Source of the DNA: an uncultured Oscillospiraceae bacterium
GTDB taxonomy: Bacteria > Bacillota > Clostridia > Oscillospirales > Oscillospiraceae
Direction of reading: 5' to 3'
NCBI GenBank assembly: GCA_910583885.1
Contig: CAJUAC010000016.1
Location: 1 to 45,032, forward strand
DNA length: 45,032 nucleotides
The notes under the pieces were generated by a model, which saw only the letters and a list, made by a program, of their open reading frames with translations, searched no databases and was not told where the DNA came from. This document shows, in pieces, positions 8,273 to 17,359 of this stretch; the stretch's first letter is position 1, and every line of letters starts with the position of its first letter. Both the position numbers and the translations under genes were made by a program.

Positions 8273-9235
8273 CTAGAGCCCGTTGACCTCCTTGACCAGA
8301 TGGCAGGCCACGAAGTGGTTCTCCCTGACCTCGGCCAGCTCCGGCGTTGTCTGGAAGCACTCCGGCTTTGCGTACAGGCAGCGGGGGGCAAACCGGCAGC
8401 CGGCCTTTGGCTCGATGGGGCTGGTCAGCTCGCCCTTCAGGATAATCCGGTCCGGCGTCCCGCCGATCTTAGGCCGGGGGATGGCCGAGAGCAGTGCCTT
8501 GGTATAGGGGTGGAGGTTGTTTTGAAAGAGCTCCCTGGAGCTGCACTTCTCCACCAGCTTACCCAGGTACATCACGCAGATGTCGTCGGAGATATGCTTG
8601 ACCACGCTGAGGTTATGGGTGATGAAAATGTAGGTCAGCCCACGCTCCTCCTGCAGATCCTGCATGAGGTTGAGGATCTGCGCCTGGATGGACACATCCA
8701 GGGCGGAGACAGGCTCGTCGCAGACAATAAACTGCGGATCCAGGGAGAGCGCCCGGGCGATGCCGATGCGCTGGCGGCGTCCGCCGTCCAGCTCGTGGGG
8801 ATATACGTCCGCCACCCGCTTCGCCAGGCCCACCGTATCCATGAGCTCCGCCACTCTGCTGTCATACTCCTCCCGGCTGGCGCAGGTCTTGTAGATCCGC
8901 ATGGGCTCGCCGATGATATCCGCCACCCGCATACGGGGGTTGATGGAGGAGTAGGGGTCCTGGAAGATGATCTGCATCTTCCGGCGCAGCTGCTTGAGCT
9001 CCTGCTTGGAGGGCTTGGAAATGTCCTCCCCGTTATAGAGGATCGTCCCATCCGTCCTCTCCAGCAGGTGGAGGATGACACGCCCCAGGGTAGATTTCCC
9101 GCAGCCGGACTCGCCTACCACGCCCAGGGTTTTCCCCTCCTCCAGCTGGAAGCTCACATCGTCCACCGCATGAAGCATCCCCCGGGGCGTGGGGAAATAC
9201 TTTTTCAGGTTTTTGACCTCCAGAATGGTTCCCAT
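8273..9235 (-). CDS. Oligopeptide/dipeptide ABC transporter ATPase, OppF/DppF type
   Basis: A 320-residue cytoplasmic ATPase energising peptide import. Walker A is GESGCGKS, the Q-loop reads IFQDPYSS, Walker B is FIVCDEPVSALD, and the switch His is in FITHNLSVV. The signature reads LDGGRRQRIGIARAL where LSGGQ is usual; an LSGG to LDGG change is tolerated in some OppF proteins but is worth noting. The C-terminal oligopeptide-transporter tail (GCRFAPRCLYAKPEC) is present, with Cys residues as in relatives that carry an Fe-S cluster. Start at 9235 shares one base with the OppD stop (TAATG). It pairs with OppD (9235-10230) on the two permeases. Confidence 0.93.
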   Translation of the reverse strand: MGTILEVKNLKKYFPTPRGMLHAVDDVSFQLEEGKTLGVVGESGCGKSTLGRVILHLLERTDGTILYNGEDISKPSKQELKQLRRKMQIIFQDPYSSINPRMRVADIIGEPMRIYKTCASREEYDSRVAELMDTVGLAKRVADVYPHELDGGRRQRIGIARALSLDPQFIVCDEPVSALDVSIQAQILNLMQDLQEERGLTYIFITHNLSVVKHISDDICVMYLGKLVEKCSSRELFQNNLHPYTKALLSAIPRPKIGGTPDRIILKGELTSPIEPKAGCRFAPRCLYAKPECFQTTPELAEVRENHFVACHLVKEVNGL

Positions 9236-10230
9236 TACGCCTCGCCTCCTTCCGTGTTCACCGCCGGATCCTTCGCACGGATACAGCGTACCAGGTGGGT
9301 GGGGGATATCTGGACATTCTGTACCGGCGCGGCCTCGCACGCCTCGGTGCGGTAGGGGCACCTGAGCGCGAAATTGCACCCCTTGGGCAGCGCGCTGGGA
9401 TCGGGCATCAGCCCGGCGATGGGCTTCAGGCGCGTCTGCTCCACATCCAGATCCGGGATGCTGTCAAAGAGCCCCTTGGTGTAGGGATGGCAGCCGTGCT
9501 CATAGATGTCCTCCAGGGTGCCGATCTCCACAATCTCCCCGGCGTACATGATCGCCACGCTCTCACAGGTCTCCGCCACCACGCCCAGATCGTGGGTGAT
9601 GAGAATCAGGGATGTACCCAGCTCCTTCTTCAGCTTGTTCATCAGCAGCAGGACCTGGGCCTGGATGGTCACATCCAGGGCCGTGGTGGGCTCGTCTGCA
9701 ATGAGCAGCATGGGGTTGCAGGCCAGGGCAATGGCGATGACCACCCGCTGCTTCATCCCCCCGGAGAACTGGTGGGGGTAGTCGTTGTACCGCTCACCGG
9801 GGATCCCCACCAGCTCCAGCATCTCCTTCGCCTTGGCCACCGATTCATGCATGGACAGCTTCTCGTGGAGGCGGATGACCTCGCAGATCTGGTCGCCCAC
9901 AGTCAGGATGGGGTTCAGCGCGGTCATCGGGTCCTGGAAGATCATGGAGATCCGCTTGCCGCGGATGGAGCGCATGTCCGACTGGCTCTTCTCCAGCAGG
10001 TTCTCCCCCTGGAAGAGGATCTCCCCGGAGACGACTTTCCCGGGCGGGACGGGTATGAGGCCCATAATGCCCAGCGCGGTTGTGGTCTTGCCCGCGCCGG
10101 TCTCCCCCACCAGCCCCATGGTCGTCCCACGGGGCACCTGGAAGCTGATGCCGTTCACCGCCTGCACCACACTCTTTCTCGTGCGGTACTCGATGGCCAG
10201 GTCCTTCACTTCCAATACGATATCCTTCAT
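9235..10230 (-). CDS. Oligopeptide/dipeptide ABC transporter ATPase, OppD/DppD type
   Basis: The 331-residue partner ATPase of the peptide importer. Walker A GETGAGKT, Q-loop IFQDPMTALNP, signature FSGGMKQR, Walker B LLIADEPTTALD and switch His in LITHDLGVV are all intact. The C-terminal domain typical of OppD/DppD (GCNFALRCPYRTEAC) is present. GAGGAGG lies a few bases before the ATG at 10230. It follows the DppC permease stop by 16 bases. Specificity is set by the binding protein, not by this subunit. Confidence 0.94.
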   Translation of the reverse strand: MKDIVLEVKDLAIEYRTRKSVVQAVNGISFQVPRGTTMGLVGETGAGKTTTALGIMGLIPVPPGKVVSGEILFQGENLLEKSQSDMRSIRGKRISMIFQDPMTALNPILTVGDQICEVIRLHEKLSMHESVAKAKEMLELVGIPGERYNDYPHQFSGGMKQRVVIAIALACNPMLLIADEPTTALDVTIQAQVLLLMNKLKKELGTSLILITHDLGVVAETCESVAIMYAGEIVEIGTLEDIYEHGCHPYTKGLFDSIPDLDVEQTRLKPIAGLMPDPSALPKGCNFALRCPYRTEACEAAPVQNVQISPTHLVRCIRAKDPAVNTEGGEA

Positions 10231-10246
10231 GCTTATACCTCCTCGA

Positions 10247-11113
10247 TTAGTCCTTCAGGCGCGGGTCGATGGCGTCGCGCAGCCCGTCGCCCATGACATT
10301 CAGAGAGAAGACCGTAATCATGATGAACAGGCCGGGGAAGATCGCCATATAGGCGTGGGTGCGCAGATAGTCCCGTGCTGTGGAGAGCATACCGCCCCAC
10401 TCCGGTGTCGGGGGCGCTGCGCCCAGCCCCAAAAACGACAGCATGGCACAGGCGGTAATGGAGCTGGCAACGCCCAGTGTCGCCTGCACGATAACCGGGG
10501 CAATCGAGTTGGGCAGGATATGCCGGAGGATAATGCGCAGGTTGCCGGCGCCTGTGGCCCGGGCGGCCTCCACGTACTCATTGCCCTTTGCGGACATGAC
10601 TGCCGCCCGGGTGATGCGGGCATATCCCGGCACGTTGCCTATGCCGATGGCAATCATCATGTTGCCCAGGCCTGCGCCCAGCGACGCCGCAATGGCCACT
10701 GCCAGCAGCATACCCGGGACCGCCATCAGCACATCCATCACACGCATGATTACGCTGTCCACCTTGCCGCCCACATATCCGGCAATCACGCCCAGCGTGC
10801 CGCCGAAAAGCAGTGCGACGCCCACCGCCACGATACCGACGCGCAGCGAGATGCGGCCGCCGTAGAGTACGCGGCTGAACTGATCCCGCCCGAATTTATC
10901 CGTGCCGAACAGATGCTCGGCGGAGGGGCCCTGGAGCGCACGGCTGACATCCTGATCGTCAAGGCCGTAGGGCGCCAGCACATCAGCGAACACCGCAGAG
11001 AGGACCAGCAGGATCAGGATGACTGCGCCCAGCATCGCAAGCCGGTTCCGCATGAACCGGGAGAGCACCTCCATCCAAGGGCTGTTTTGCCGTATCAGAC
11101 GCTTCCTTTTCAT
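10247..11113 (-). CDS. Peptide ABC transporter permease, DppC/OppC type
   Basis: A 288-residue inner-membrane permease: a short cytoplasmic N-terminus, a first membrane segment (about residues 29-48), then the OppC-type domain (LFGTDKFGRDQFSRVLYGGR) and five more hydrophobic segments. The coupling (EAA) loop reads EAARATGAGNLRIILRHILPN, matching the family consensus. The ATG at 11113 overlaps the DppB stop as ATGA, and GAGGAGG precedes it. It forms the transport channel with DppB. Confidence 0.93.
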   Translation of the reverse strand: MKRKRLIRQNSPWMEVLSRFMRNRLAMLGAVILILLVLSAVFADVLAPYGLDDQDVSRALQGPSAEHLFGTDKFGRDQFSRVLYGGRISLRVGIVAVGVALLFGGTLGVIAGYVGGKVDSVIMRVMDVLMAVPGMLLAVAIAASLGAGLGNMMIAIGIGNVPGYARITRAAVMSAKGNEYVEAARATGAGNLRIILRHILPNSIAPVIVQATLGVASSITACAMLSFLGLGAAPPTPEWGGMLSTARDYLRTHAYMAIFPGLFIMITVFSLNVMGDGLRDAIDPRLKD

Positions 11114-12090
11114 GCTGCCTCCTCTGTCTTCCTCGTCCCCAGCCGCTTCTGGCGCCTGGAGGCCCCCATGGATGTCTGGATGCGCGGGTCAATAAAGCTG
11201 TAAAGGATATCCGTCAGCAGGTTGACAAAGCTGAAGGTAATCGCCAGGAACAGCACGCTGCCCAGCACTGCGGGGAGATCCCGCTGCTTGATGGCGTCAA
11301 CGCCGTACTTGCCCAGGCCGGGTATGGCGAAAACGGACTCTGTCAGCACCGACCCGCCCAGCAGGTTGCCGAACTGGATGCCAATCACCGTGACCACCGG
11401 GATGAGCGCATTCTTCAGGGCATGGTGGGCGATGACCTTCCGCTCGGACTGCCCCTTGGCCCTGGCTGTCCGGATGTAGTCCATGCGGATGACCTCCAGC
11501 ATACTGGAGCGGGTCATGCGCATGATGTTGGCTGCGCCGCTGGTGCCCAGTGTGACCACCGGCAGCACCCAGTACTCCCAGCCGTAGGAGCCGGACACCG
11601 GCAGCCAGCCCAGCTGCACCGCGAACAGCAGGCACAGCATCAGCGCCAGCCAGAACGACGGCATGGACACACCAACCAGCGACACGGCGGTCGCCAGGTT
11701 ATCAAATATGGAGTACTGCTTTGTGGCGGCCACCACACCGCAGACGATGCCGATGATGGCCGAGAGCACTACGCTCAGCGCCGCCAGCAGCGCCGTCTTG
11801 GGGAAACGGATCAGCAGCTCATTCACAATCGGTTTCCCGGTAAACCAGGAGATCCCGAAATCAAAGCGGGTCACAATGCCCAGGATATAGTTGCCGAACT
11901 GGACGAGGAAGGGATCGTTCAGCCCCAGCTCCTCCTCCAGAGCCGCCACCTGTTCCGGCGTGGCTGAGTCGCCCAGGATCATGTTCGCGGGATTGCTGGG
12001 CGTGATATACATCAGGGTAAATACGATCAGCGCAACCCCCAGCAGAACTGGGATCATTTGCAGCAGCCGTTTGCAGATATATTTTGCCAA
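11110..12090 (-). CDS. Peptide ABC transporter permease, DppB/OppB type
   Basis: A 326-residue permease opening with the family signature (KRLLQMIPVLLGVALIVFTL), followed by the periplasmic-side loop and five membrane segments, with the coupling loop YIRTARAKGQSERKVIAHHA. The predicted start is TTG at 12090 (leading MAKYICKR), with AAGGAG about eleven bases upstream; no ATG fits better. A weak start here could lower permease output relative to the binding protein. Ends in a 4-base ATGA overlap with DppC. Confidence 0.92.
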   Translation of the reverse strand: MAKYICKRLLQMIPVLLGVALIVFTLMYITPSNPANMILGDSATPEQVAALEEELGLNDPFLVQFGNYILGIVTRFDFGISWFTGKPIVNELLIRFPKTALLAALSVVLSAIIGIVCGVVAATKQYSIFDNLATAVSLVGVSMPSFWLALMLCLLFAVQLGWLPVSGSYGWEYWVLPVVTLGTSGAANIMRMTRSSMLEVIRMDYIRTARAKGQSERKVIAHHALKNALIPVVTVIGIQFGNLLGGSVLTESVFAIPGLGKYGVDAIKQRDLPAVLGSVLFLAITFSFVNLLTDILYSFIDPRIQTSMGASRRQKRLGTRKTEEAA

Positions 12091-12129
12091 GCTTTTCTCA
12101 TCTCCTTGCTGTTCATTTTCAACGTCCTG

Positions 12130-13101
12130 TTACCGAATGATGGGTGCCTCAGCAGCCTTTACCAGCGGCGCGTCCGCTGCGCAGCAGAAACGGAACTCCT
12201 CGTGGTTTGCCGCAGCCCCCACATTTCCCGCCCGGTCTACGCAGACAAGCGCCATCTTGCCAACGCGGCTGTCGCCGCCCCGGGCCGCTGCCAGCCGCCG
12301 GTGGACTTTGCCCATGGCCTTCTCCGCCGCCGCCTGCGCCGCGAGCCCCTCGCCCATATAGAGCACCGCTAAATAGCTCATGCAGCCCCGCATAATCTCC
12401 TCGCCTACGCCGGTGGCCACCGCCGCGCCGCCCTCGTTGTCCGCATAAAAGCCGGAGCCGATGATGGGCGTGTCACCGATGCGGCCCGGAATTTTTAACC
12501 AGAGACCGCTGGTGGAGGTCCCCGCCGCCACATTGCCTTCCCTGTCCCTGACAATCATGCCGACGGTGTCGTGGCTGCGGCTGCCGTCGCTGCCTTTCTT
12601 GACGTCGTCCAGCTCCAGGTTCCCGGTGACACCGTAGCGCCCCGCTGTGCAGGCATCCAGGGGCGGATACCGCCGCCCGCTGCTCATATACTGCTCACGG
12701 ATATCAAACCAGCGGTCGTAGGCCCTCCGGTGGAACACCTGCTGCCTCTCAAAGCCGTGCTCATAGGCGAAGGCATCCGCACCCGCGCCAGCCACTGCCG
12801 TGTGGGGCGTCTCCTCCAGGAGCTTTCGCGCCACGCTGATGGGGTGGGGGAACCCCTTAAGCCCCAGCACCGCACCGGTAGCCAGCGTCCTGCCGTCCAT
12901 GATGCCGGCATCCAGCTCGCACTCCCCCTGGCAGTTCGGGTATCCGCCCAGGCCAACGGACAGCACCTCCGGATCATCCTCCACTGCGCCGATCCCGCGC
13001 TCCAGGGCGTCCATGATGTCCTCGCCCCGGGCCAGGCACTCCGCTGCCGTCTGGACACCCTTGCCGGAGAACTGCCACGTGGCGGCGACAAAAAATCCCA
13101 T
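12130..13101 (-). CDS. N4-(beta-N-acetylglucosaminyl)-L-asparaginase / isoaspartyl peptidase-like Ntn hydrolase
   Basis: A 323-residue Ntn hydrolase of the glycosylasparaginase / isoaspartyl aminopeptidase (T2) family. The proenzyme cuts itself before a Thr that becomes the nucleophile; here it is in SRSHDTVGMIVRD (HDT motif, about residue 180). Downstream are GRIGDTPIIGSGFYAD and GVGEEIMRG, the substrate-binding and oxyanion segments of the family. The start at 13101 has AAGGAGG seven bases upstream. No signal peptide, so it acts inside the cell. Its place between the binding protein and the permeases says its substrate is imported by this system: isoaspartyl dipeptides, beta-aspartyl amides or GlcNAc-Asn are candidates. 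Which of these cannot be read from sequence alone. Confidence 0.87.
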   Translation of the reverse strand: MGFFVAATWQFSGKGVQTAAECLARGEDIMDALERGIGAVEDDPEVLSVGLGGYPNCQGECELDAGIMDGRTLATGAVLGLKGFPHPISVARKLLEETPHTAVAGAGADAFAYEHGFERQQVFHRRAYDRWFDIREQYMSSGRRYPPLDACTAGRYGVTGNLELDDVKKGSDGSRSHDTVGMIVRDREGNVAAGTSTSGLWLKIPGRIGDTPIIGSGFYADNEGGAAVATGVGEEIMRGCMSYLAVLYMGEGLAAQAAAEKAMGKVHRRLAAARGGDSRVGKMALVCVDRAGNVGAAANHEEFRFCCAADAPLVKAAEAPIIR

Positions 13102-13124
13102 AAAATACCTCCTTATATACGCAT

Positions 13125-13162
13125 AGGGGCGCGAACCCTGTCTGTCCTGTGTCCGCGCCCCT
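13125..13162 (-). promoter_or_regulatory. Hairpin behind the binding-protein gene
   Basis: Perfect 9-base arms (13125-13133, 13154-13162; AGGGGCGCG) around a 20-base loop, in the 134-base gap after the binding-protein gene. There is no T run after it on the minus strand, so it is more likely an RNA stabiliser or partial terminator that raises binding-protein output over the membrane parts. A 14-base palindrome lies beside it (13180-13193). Confidence 0.5.
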
Positions 13163-13235
13163 GTTCCTGCGTCCGCCTTGGCCTGCGCAGGCCGCTGTCA
13201 CCTATTCCCAGGTGCGCAGGGCAGTCTTGCACAGA

Positions 13236-14765
13236 TCAGTTGAACGTAATCGTGTTGAATTCATACCGGCCGGAGGGCGGGACCTGGAAGCCCTGGATAT
13301 CGCTCCGGCAGGCTGCGGTCTCCTCCTTGTTGCACAGGAACACCCAGGGGGCGTCCTCCACGATCAGCTGCTGCGCCTGGCAGTAGGCGTCGTAGCGGAC
13401 ATCGCTGTCCGTGCTCTGCTGGCCGATGTCCAGCAGCTTGTCCACCTCCGGATTCCCGTAGATGGCGGTATTGCACCAGGTGGGCTGCCCGGTATAGAAG
13501 GGCTCATACATACCATAGTCCGCGTCACCGGTATTGGTCACCCAGCCGAGGATGAACATCTGGCAGGAGCCGGCGATGATGCGGTCCAGATAGGTGGCGT
13601 TCTCCAGAGGCTCCACAGTGACCGTGATGCCGATTTTGCCCAGCTGGTTCTGCACCATTTCCGCAATATCCACGCGCTCCTGGGAGTCGCTGATGGTCAG
13701 TGTGACCTCAAAGCCGTTGGGATAGCCCGCCTCTGCCATCAGCGCCTTGGCCTTCTCTATATCGCATTCGTAGCCCTTCAGGCTGGGGTCATACCCCCAG
13801 ATCGTAGGCGCAATGGGGCCGTTCGCCACAGAGCCAGTGCCATTATAGACTGCGCTGACAATGGCCTCGCGGTCCAGCGCGTAGTTGATGGCCTGACGCA
13901 GGGCCTTGTTGTTGAAGGGCTCCAGGGAACAGTTGAGGCCGATGAAGGAGTTGCTGTAGCCGGCCTTCTTCATGAGGCTGACCTCCGGGTTGGCCTCCAG
14001 GTTTGCCATGTCGTTAGAGGCGATGTTGATGGCAATGTCCACGCCGCCGGACTCAATCTCCATCGCGCGGCTGGAGGACTCGCCGATCACGCGCATGACC
14101 AGGGTGTTGAAGGGCGCCACTGTGCCCCAGTACTCCGTGTTTGTCTTCAGGTCAATGCGGTCGCCGCGGTACCACTGGTCAAAGACAAAGGGGCCTGTCC
14201 CAATGGGGGCTTCCTCCATGTCGCCGCCATTCTCCATGGTCTGCTCATCTACAATGTAGAGGAAGCACAGCTGGGAGAGCAGCGCGCCCGTGGGTTTCGT
14301 CAGCTTCAGCTGGAGCGTGTTCTCGTCAACCACCTGGCTCTGCTCCAGATCCACTGTAGAAACAATCCAGTTGGTAAAGTCGCTCCCCTGGGCCCGCTTG
14401 ATATTATAGAGGATATCGTTGGCATCCAACGCCTCACCGTTGTGGAATTTGACCCCTTGGCGCACGTGCAGGTTCAGGGTCAGGTCGTCCTCGTATTCCC
14501 AGCTCTCCACCAGGCCAGGGGAGGCGCTGCCGTCCTCGGCCTGCTTGAGCAGGGTGTCGTAGACCAGGTGCTTAATCATGGTAGAGGTGCTGTCGTTGGC
14601 GCCATGGGCGTCCAGGCTCTTCGGCTCGGCGGTGACTGCAACGGTCAGGGAATCCCTGGTGCCAGAGGCGCCGCCCTGGCCGTCGTTGGAGGGCTTGCTC
14701 CCGCAGCCGGCCAGCAGTGCCAGCACCATGACCAGAGCCAATAGCAATGACATGATCTTTTTCAT
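13236..14765 (-). CDS. Peptide-binding lipoprotein, SBP family 5 (DppA/OppA type)
   Basis: The 509-residue substrate-binding protein of the importer. The N-terminus is a lipoprotein signal ending in LLAGC, with Cys21 as the lipid anchor, then a Ser/Gly-rich linker. The mature part has family-5 landmarks such as LTVAVTAEPKSLDAHGANDS and YGMYEPFYTG. It captures peptides outside the membrane and hands them to DppB/DppC. AAGGAG precedes the ATG by seven bases. It is flanked by longer gaps (68 and 134 bases) each with a hairpin, which fits separate tuning of its level. Peptide size and side-chain preference cannot be told from sequence. Confidence 0.93.
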   Translation of the reverse strand: MKKIMSLLLALVMVLALLAGCGSKPSNDGQGGASGTRDSLTVAVTAEPKSLDAHGANDSTSTMIKHLVYDTLLKQAEDGSASPGLVESWEYEDDLTLNLHVRQGVKFHNGEALDANDILYNIKRAQGSDFTNWIVSTVDLEQSQVVDENTLQLKLTKPTGALLSQLCFLYIVDEQTMENGGDMEEAPIGTGPFVFDQWYRGDRIDLKTNTEYWGTVAPFNTLVMRVIGESSSRAMEIESGGVDIAINIASNDMANLEANPEVSLMKKAGYSNSFIGLNCSLEPFNNKALRQAINYALDREAIVSAVYNGTGSVANGPIAPTIWGYDPSLKGYECDIEKAKALMAEAGYPNGFEVTLTISDSQERVDIAEMVQNQLGKIGITVTVEPLENATYLDRIIAGSCQMFILGWVTNTGDADYGMYEPFYTGQPTWCNTAIYGNPEVDKLLDIGQQSTDSDVRYDAYCQAQQLIVEDAPWVFLCNKEETAACRSDIQGFQVPPSGRYEFNTITFN

Positions 14766-14808
14766 ACAAATCTCCTTGTCTCTACAGTATTTTTTAGCGT
14801 TCTATACC

Positions 14809-14829
14809 AACTATGCCTTCGGCATGGTT
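14809..14829 (-). promoter_or_regulatory. Short hairpin before the binding-protein gene
   Basis: Arms 14809-14817 and 14821-14829 pair with one mismatch around a 3-base loop (GGCATGGTT / AACTATGCC on the plus strand). It sits between the M24 stop (14834) and the start of the binding-protein gene (14765). Could mark an RNA-processing point; no good -35/-10 is visible between it and the gene. Confidence 0.35.
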
Positions 14830-14833
14830 GCCC

Positions 14834-16150
14834 TTATTTGACCAGGTGGAGCTCCTTCTGCCGGTACAGGTACTCCACCTTCCCGCCGGTAAAGAGGACA
14901 TCGGTCTCGATCCCCAGCATCAGCGTCTGCCCGCCCCACTCCGGGATGGGGCCGTATACATTCAGCTCCATGGCATAGGCGGTGTTGTCGTGGATGGGGT
15001 AGTCCCCTTTGCCCTTGACATGCTTCTGGTTATCCACCAGGCCGATGGTGGGGCCGGCGGAGTGGCCGTACACACCCAGGGGGTGGGAGTAGAGCATACC
15101 GGTGATGCCCTCCCGCCTCGCCTGCTCCAGGCTGGCCGCCAGCACCTGGTTGCCTGTGCGGCCGGCGGCGAACTGGCCTGCTACAATGTCCTGCATCCGC
15201 CGGCCGGTCTCAAAGAGATCCCGGATGCCTTGGGGAGGCTCCGTCTCGCCCCGGCGCAGGATATAGGCGTTGTCCTGGATATCTGAGCACAGGCCCAGAT
15301 ATTCAAACCCGACGTCGCAGTGGACCACATCCCCCTCCTGGATCACCACATCACCAGACAGGCCCACGGCGCCCTGGCGCCGCACAGCGACCATGAACGG
15401 GAACCATGGCTTCAGGCCCAGCACCTCGCAGCGCTGCATCAGCCACCACTCCAAATCCTCCGCAGTGGTCACGCCCGGATGGATCACGTCGCTGGACAGC
15501 CCCTCCCGCATGATCCGCTCTGTCAGCATGACAATGCCCTGGTAGGCGTCCATCTCTTCCCTGGTCCGGGTCTCCAGCCAGCGGACTGCCAGATGCGCCG
15601 CGCTGACAAGCTTTGCAGCATTCTCCTCGCCGATGCTGCTGCGGATCAGTTCAAAGGCGCTGTGGCTGATCCCATCTCCAAAGGCTGTCTCTGCGCTGAA
15701 ATTGAGGCCAATCCGCTGGGGCTTCCGCTCGTCGATGATCCGCCGGAGGCACTCCATCTGGGTCTCAGGGATGCCCACATTTCCGTTTTTTATCCCCTTG
15801 TCCGGGGACAGCGCCGCAAACTGGGACCAATCCCCGTCCTTGTTGCTCAGCCAGACGGCCTGGTAGAACTTGTCCAGGCAGGAGCCGGGGCGGTAGATAG
15901 ACAGCCGCTCCACCTGCCCGTCCGGCCTGCGGAAAAACAGCAGCATGGTCCGCCTTCCGCTGGTGAGCATCGGCGAGGGCAAGAGCGTCTTCATGACAGG
16001 ATCCTCGTTCCCCTCCTGGGAGGTGACGATCCACATGTCAATCCCCGTCTCCTCCATGAGCCCCGGCAGCAGCGTCTCCAGGCGGGTTTTCAGCCAGCGG
16101 TCGCGTACCTTTGCCCGTTCCCGCAGGGGAAGAATGCTTTCATCATACAT
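14834..16150 (-). CDS. M24 family metallopeptidase, fourth copy (divergent)
   Basis: A 438-residue M24 protein and the first peptidase gene of the operon. Ligands: Asp pair in VHCDVGFEYLGLCSDIQDN, His in SHPLGVYGHSAGP, Glu in YAMELNVYGP and Glu in GIETDVLFTGG. The His motif (HPLGVYGHSAGPT) and ELNVYGP are far from the PepP pattern, so this belongs to a distinct subgroup with uncertain substrate. AAAGGAGG lies nine bases before the ATG at 16150. It follows the aminotransferase-fold gene by 15 bases. It is not a close relative of the other three M24 genes, so it did not arise from a recent tandem duplication. Confidence 0.85.
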   Translation of the reverse strand: MYDESILPLRERAKVRDRWLKTRLETLLPGLMEETGIDMWIVTSQEGNEDPVMKTLLPSPMLTSGRRTMLLFFRRPDGQVERLSIYRPGSCLDKFYQAVWLSNKDGDWSQFAALSPDKGIKNGNVGIPETQMECLRRIIDERKPQRIGLNFSAETAFGDGISHSAFELIRSSIGEENAAKLVSAAHLAVRWLETRTREEMDAYQGIVMLTERIMREGLSSDVIHPGVTTAEDLEWWLMQRCEVLGLKPWFPFMVAVRRQGAVGLSGDVVIQEGDVVHCDVGFEYLGLCSDIQDNAYILRRGETEPPQGIRDLFETGRRMQDIVAGQFAAGRTGNQVLAASLEQARREGITGMLYSHPLGVYGHSAGPTIGLVDNQKHVKGKGDYPIHDNTAYAMELNVYGPIPEWGGQTLMLGIETDVLFTGGKVEYLYRQKELHLVK

Positions 16151-16165
16151 AAGGGTGCGCCTCCT

Positions 16166-17359
16166 TTAGTGCCGCAGCAGCTCCATACCCCGCTCCAGAC
16201 GGTCGAGACCCTCCTTCAGGATCGCGCGGCTGGTTGCAAAGCAGATCCGGATATGCCCCTCCGCGCCAGGGCCAAAGAACTTTTCTGTCCCCGGAACGAT
16301 GGCCAGCTTAACCTCCCGCTCCATAAACGCGGCAAATTCCTGGCTGCTCAGCCCTGTCCCTGTAATGTCCGGGAACAGCAGATAGGTCGCCTGGGGTTTT
16401 CTACAGGTAATCCCATCCAGATGCGCCAGGCGCTCCAGCGCATAATCCCTGTTTTGGCGCAAGTGTACCAAAAATGCATCCAGGCGCTCAAAGCCTTGGC
16501 GCATACAGGCGGTCCCTGCCACTTGGGAGATGGAGCAGATGCCGCCGGCAGTCGTCATGACCGCAGACTCCTGGACAATGGCGTCAAAGACCTCTTGGTC
16601 GCTGCAATAGACACAGCCAATCCGCAGCCCCGCCACACCAAAGCTCTTTGAGAAGCCGTAGACTGAGACCACCTGCCGCTTGTCCCCCTCCACCTGGTTG
16701 ATGCTTAAGAAGGGCTGCTCCGGATAGACAATATCTGACCAGATCTCGTCATTCATAATCCACAGGTGATACTTGTTGGCCAGGGCCAGGATGTGCTCCA
16801 GATCCTCCCTGGTGTAGAGCGTCCCCCACGGATTGTGGGGATTGCAGAGGCCGATCATCCGGGTCTTGGGTGTGATGTAGCTCTCCAGATCGCCCAGCTC
16901 CAGCCCCGTACCGTCCGGCCTGGGCCGCGCCGGGAACCGGACCGGCACACCGCCTGCCGCCAGGCAGGAGTCCTTAAAGAGGTAGTCCACCGGGTCAAAC
17001 ACGATCATCTCATCCCCCGGGCGGAGGAAAGCAGCGGCAATCACATACATCCCCCTGGCAGCGCTGTCCAAGGGAAGCACCAAGTCCGCCTGAACCCCCT
17101 CGTTCTTGCGTGCATTTATGCCGTCGGCAATCGCCTGGCGGAATTCGGGAAAGCCCAGCTTGGGGGTATAAGAGAGATAGCCGCCATCCAGATAATCCCT
17201 CATCGCGCCGATGACCTTCGGATCAACCTGGAAGTCAGGGTCCGCAGCTGTCAGCGGTATCACACCCTCGCCAACCTCTGCCCAACGCCCGTTGAAAGCC
17301 CGCTTTTTCAGGATATCCAACTTAACAGCGTCGTCGCCAAAGAAATTCATTTCCCTCAT
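16166..17359 (-). CDS. PLP-dependent beta-lyase/aminotransferase, PatB/MalY type
   Basis: A 397-residue fold-type I PLP enzyme of the MalY/PatB cystathionine beta-lyase group. PLP-binding Lys is in YGFSKSFGVAGLRIG; GLCNPHNPWG carries the conserved Asn contacting the cofactor; NDEIWSDIVY holds the conserved Asp; the C-terminal Arg that binds substrate carboxylate is in HIRICFA. PatB enzymes split C-S bonds of cysteine conjugates or cystathionine to pyruvate (through aminoacrylate), ammonia and a thiol; some members are aminotransferases. The ATG at 17359 overlaps the RidA stop (ATGA) and has an AAGGGGG site. Its pairing with RidA fits a beta-elimination enzyme. Confidence 0.85.
   Translation of the reverse strand: MREMNFFGDDAVKLDILKKRAFNGRWAEVGEGVIPLTAADPDFQVDPKVIGAMRDYLDGGYLSYTPKLGFPEFRQAIADGINARKNEGVQADLVLPLDSAARGMYVIAAAFLRPGDEMIVFDPVDYLFKDSCLAAGGVPVRFPARPRPDGTGLELGDLESYITPKTRMIGLCNPHNPWGTLYTREDLEHILALANKYHLWIMNDEIWSDIVYPEQPFLSINQVEGDKRQVVSVYGFSKSFGVAGLRIGCVYCSDQEVFDAIVQESAVMTTAGGICSISQVAGTACMRQGFERLDAFLVHLRQNRDYALERLAHLDGITCRKPQATYLLFPDITGTGLSSQEFAAFMEREVKLAIVPGTEKFFGPGAEGHIRICFATSRAILKEGLDRLERGMELLRH

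Noticed and set aside
8224..8391. Longer N-terminus of the 178-residue protein
   Set aside because: Overlaps the ATPase gene, is Arg/Ser-rich as in shadow frames, and lacks a ribosome site.
13125..13162. Full transcription terminator splitting the peptide operon
   Set aside because: No T run after the stem on the minus strand and no clear new promoter before the asparaginase gene; kept as an RNA stabiliser candidate.
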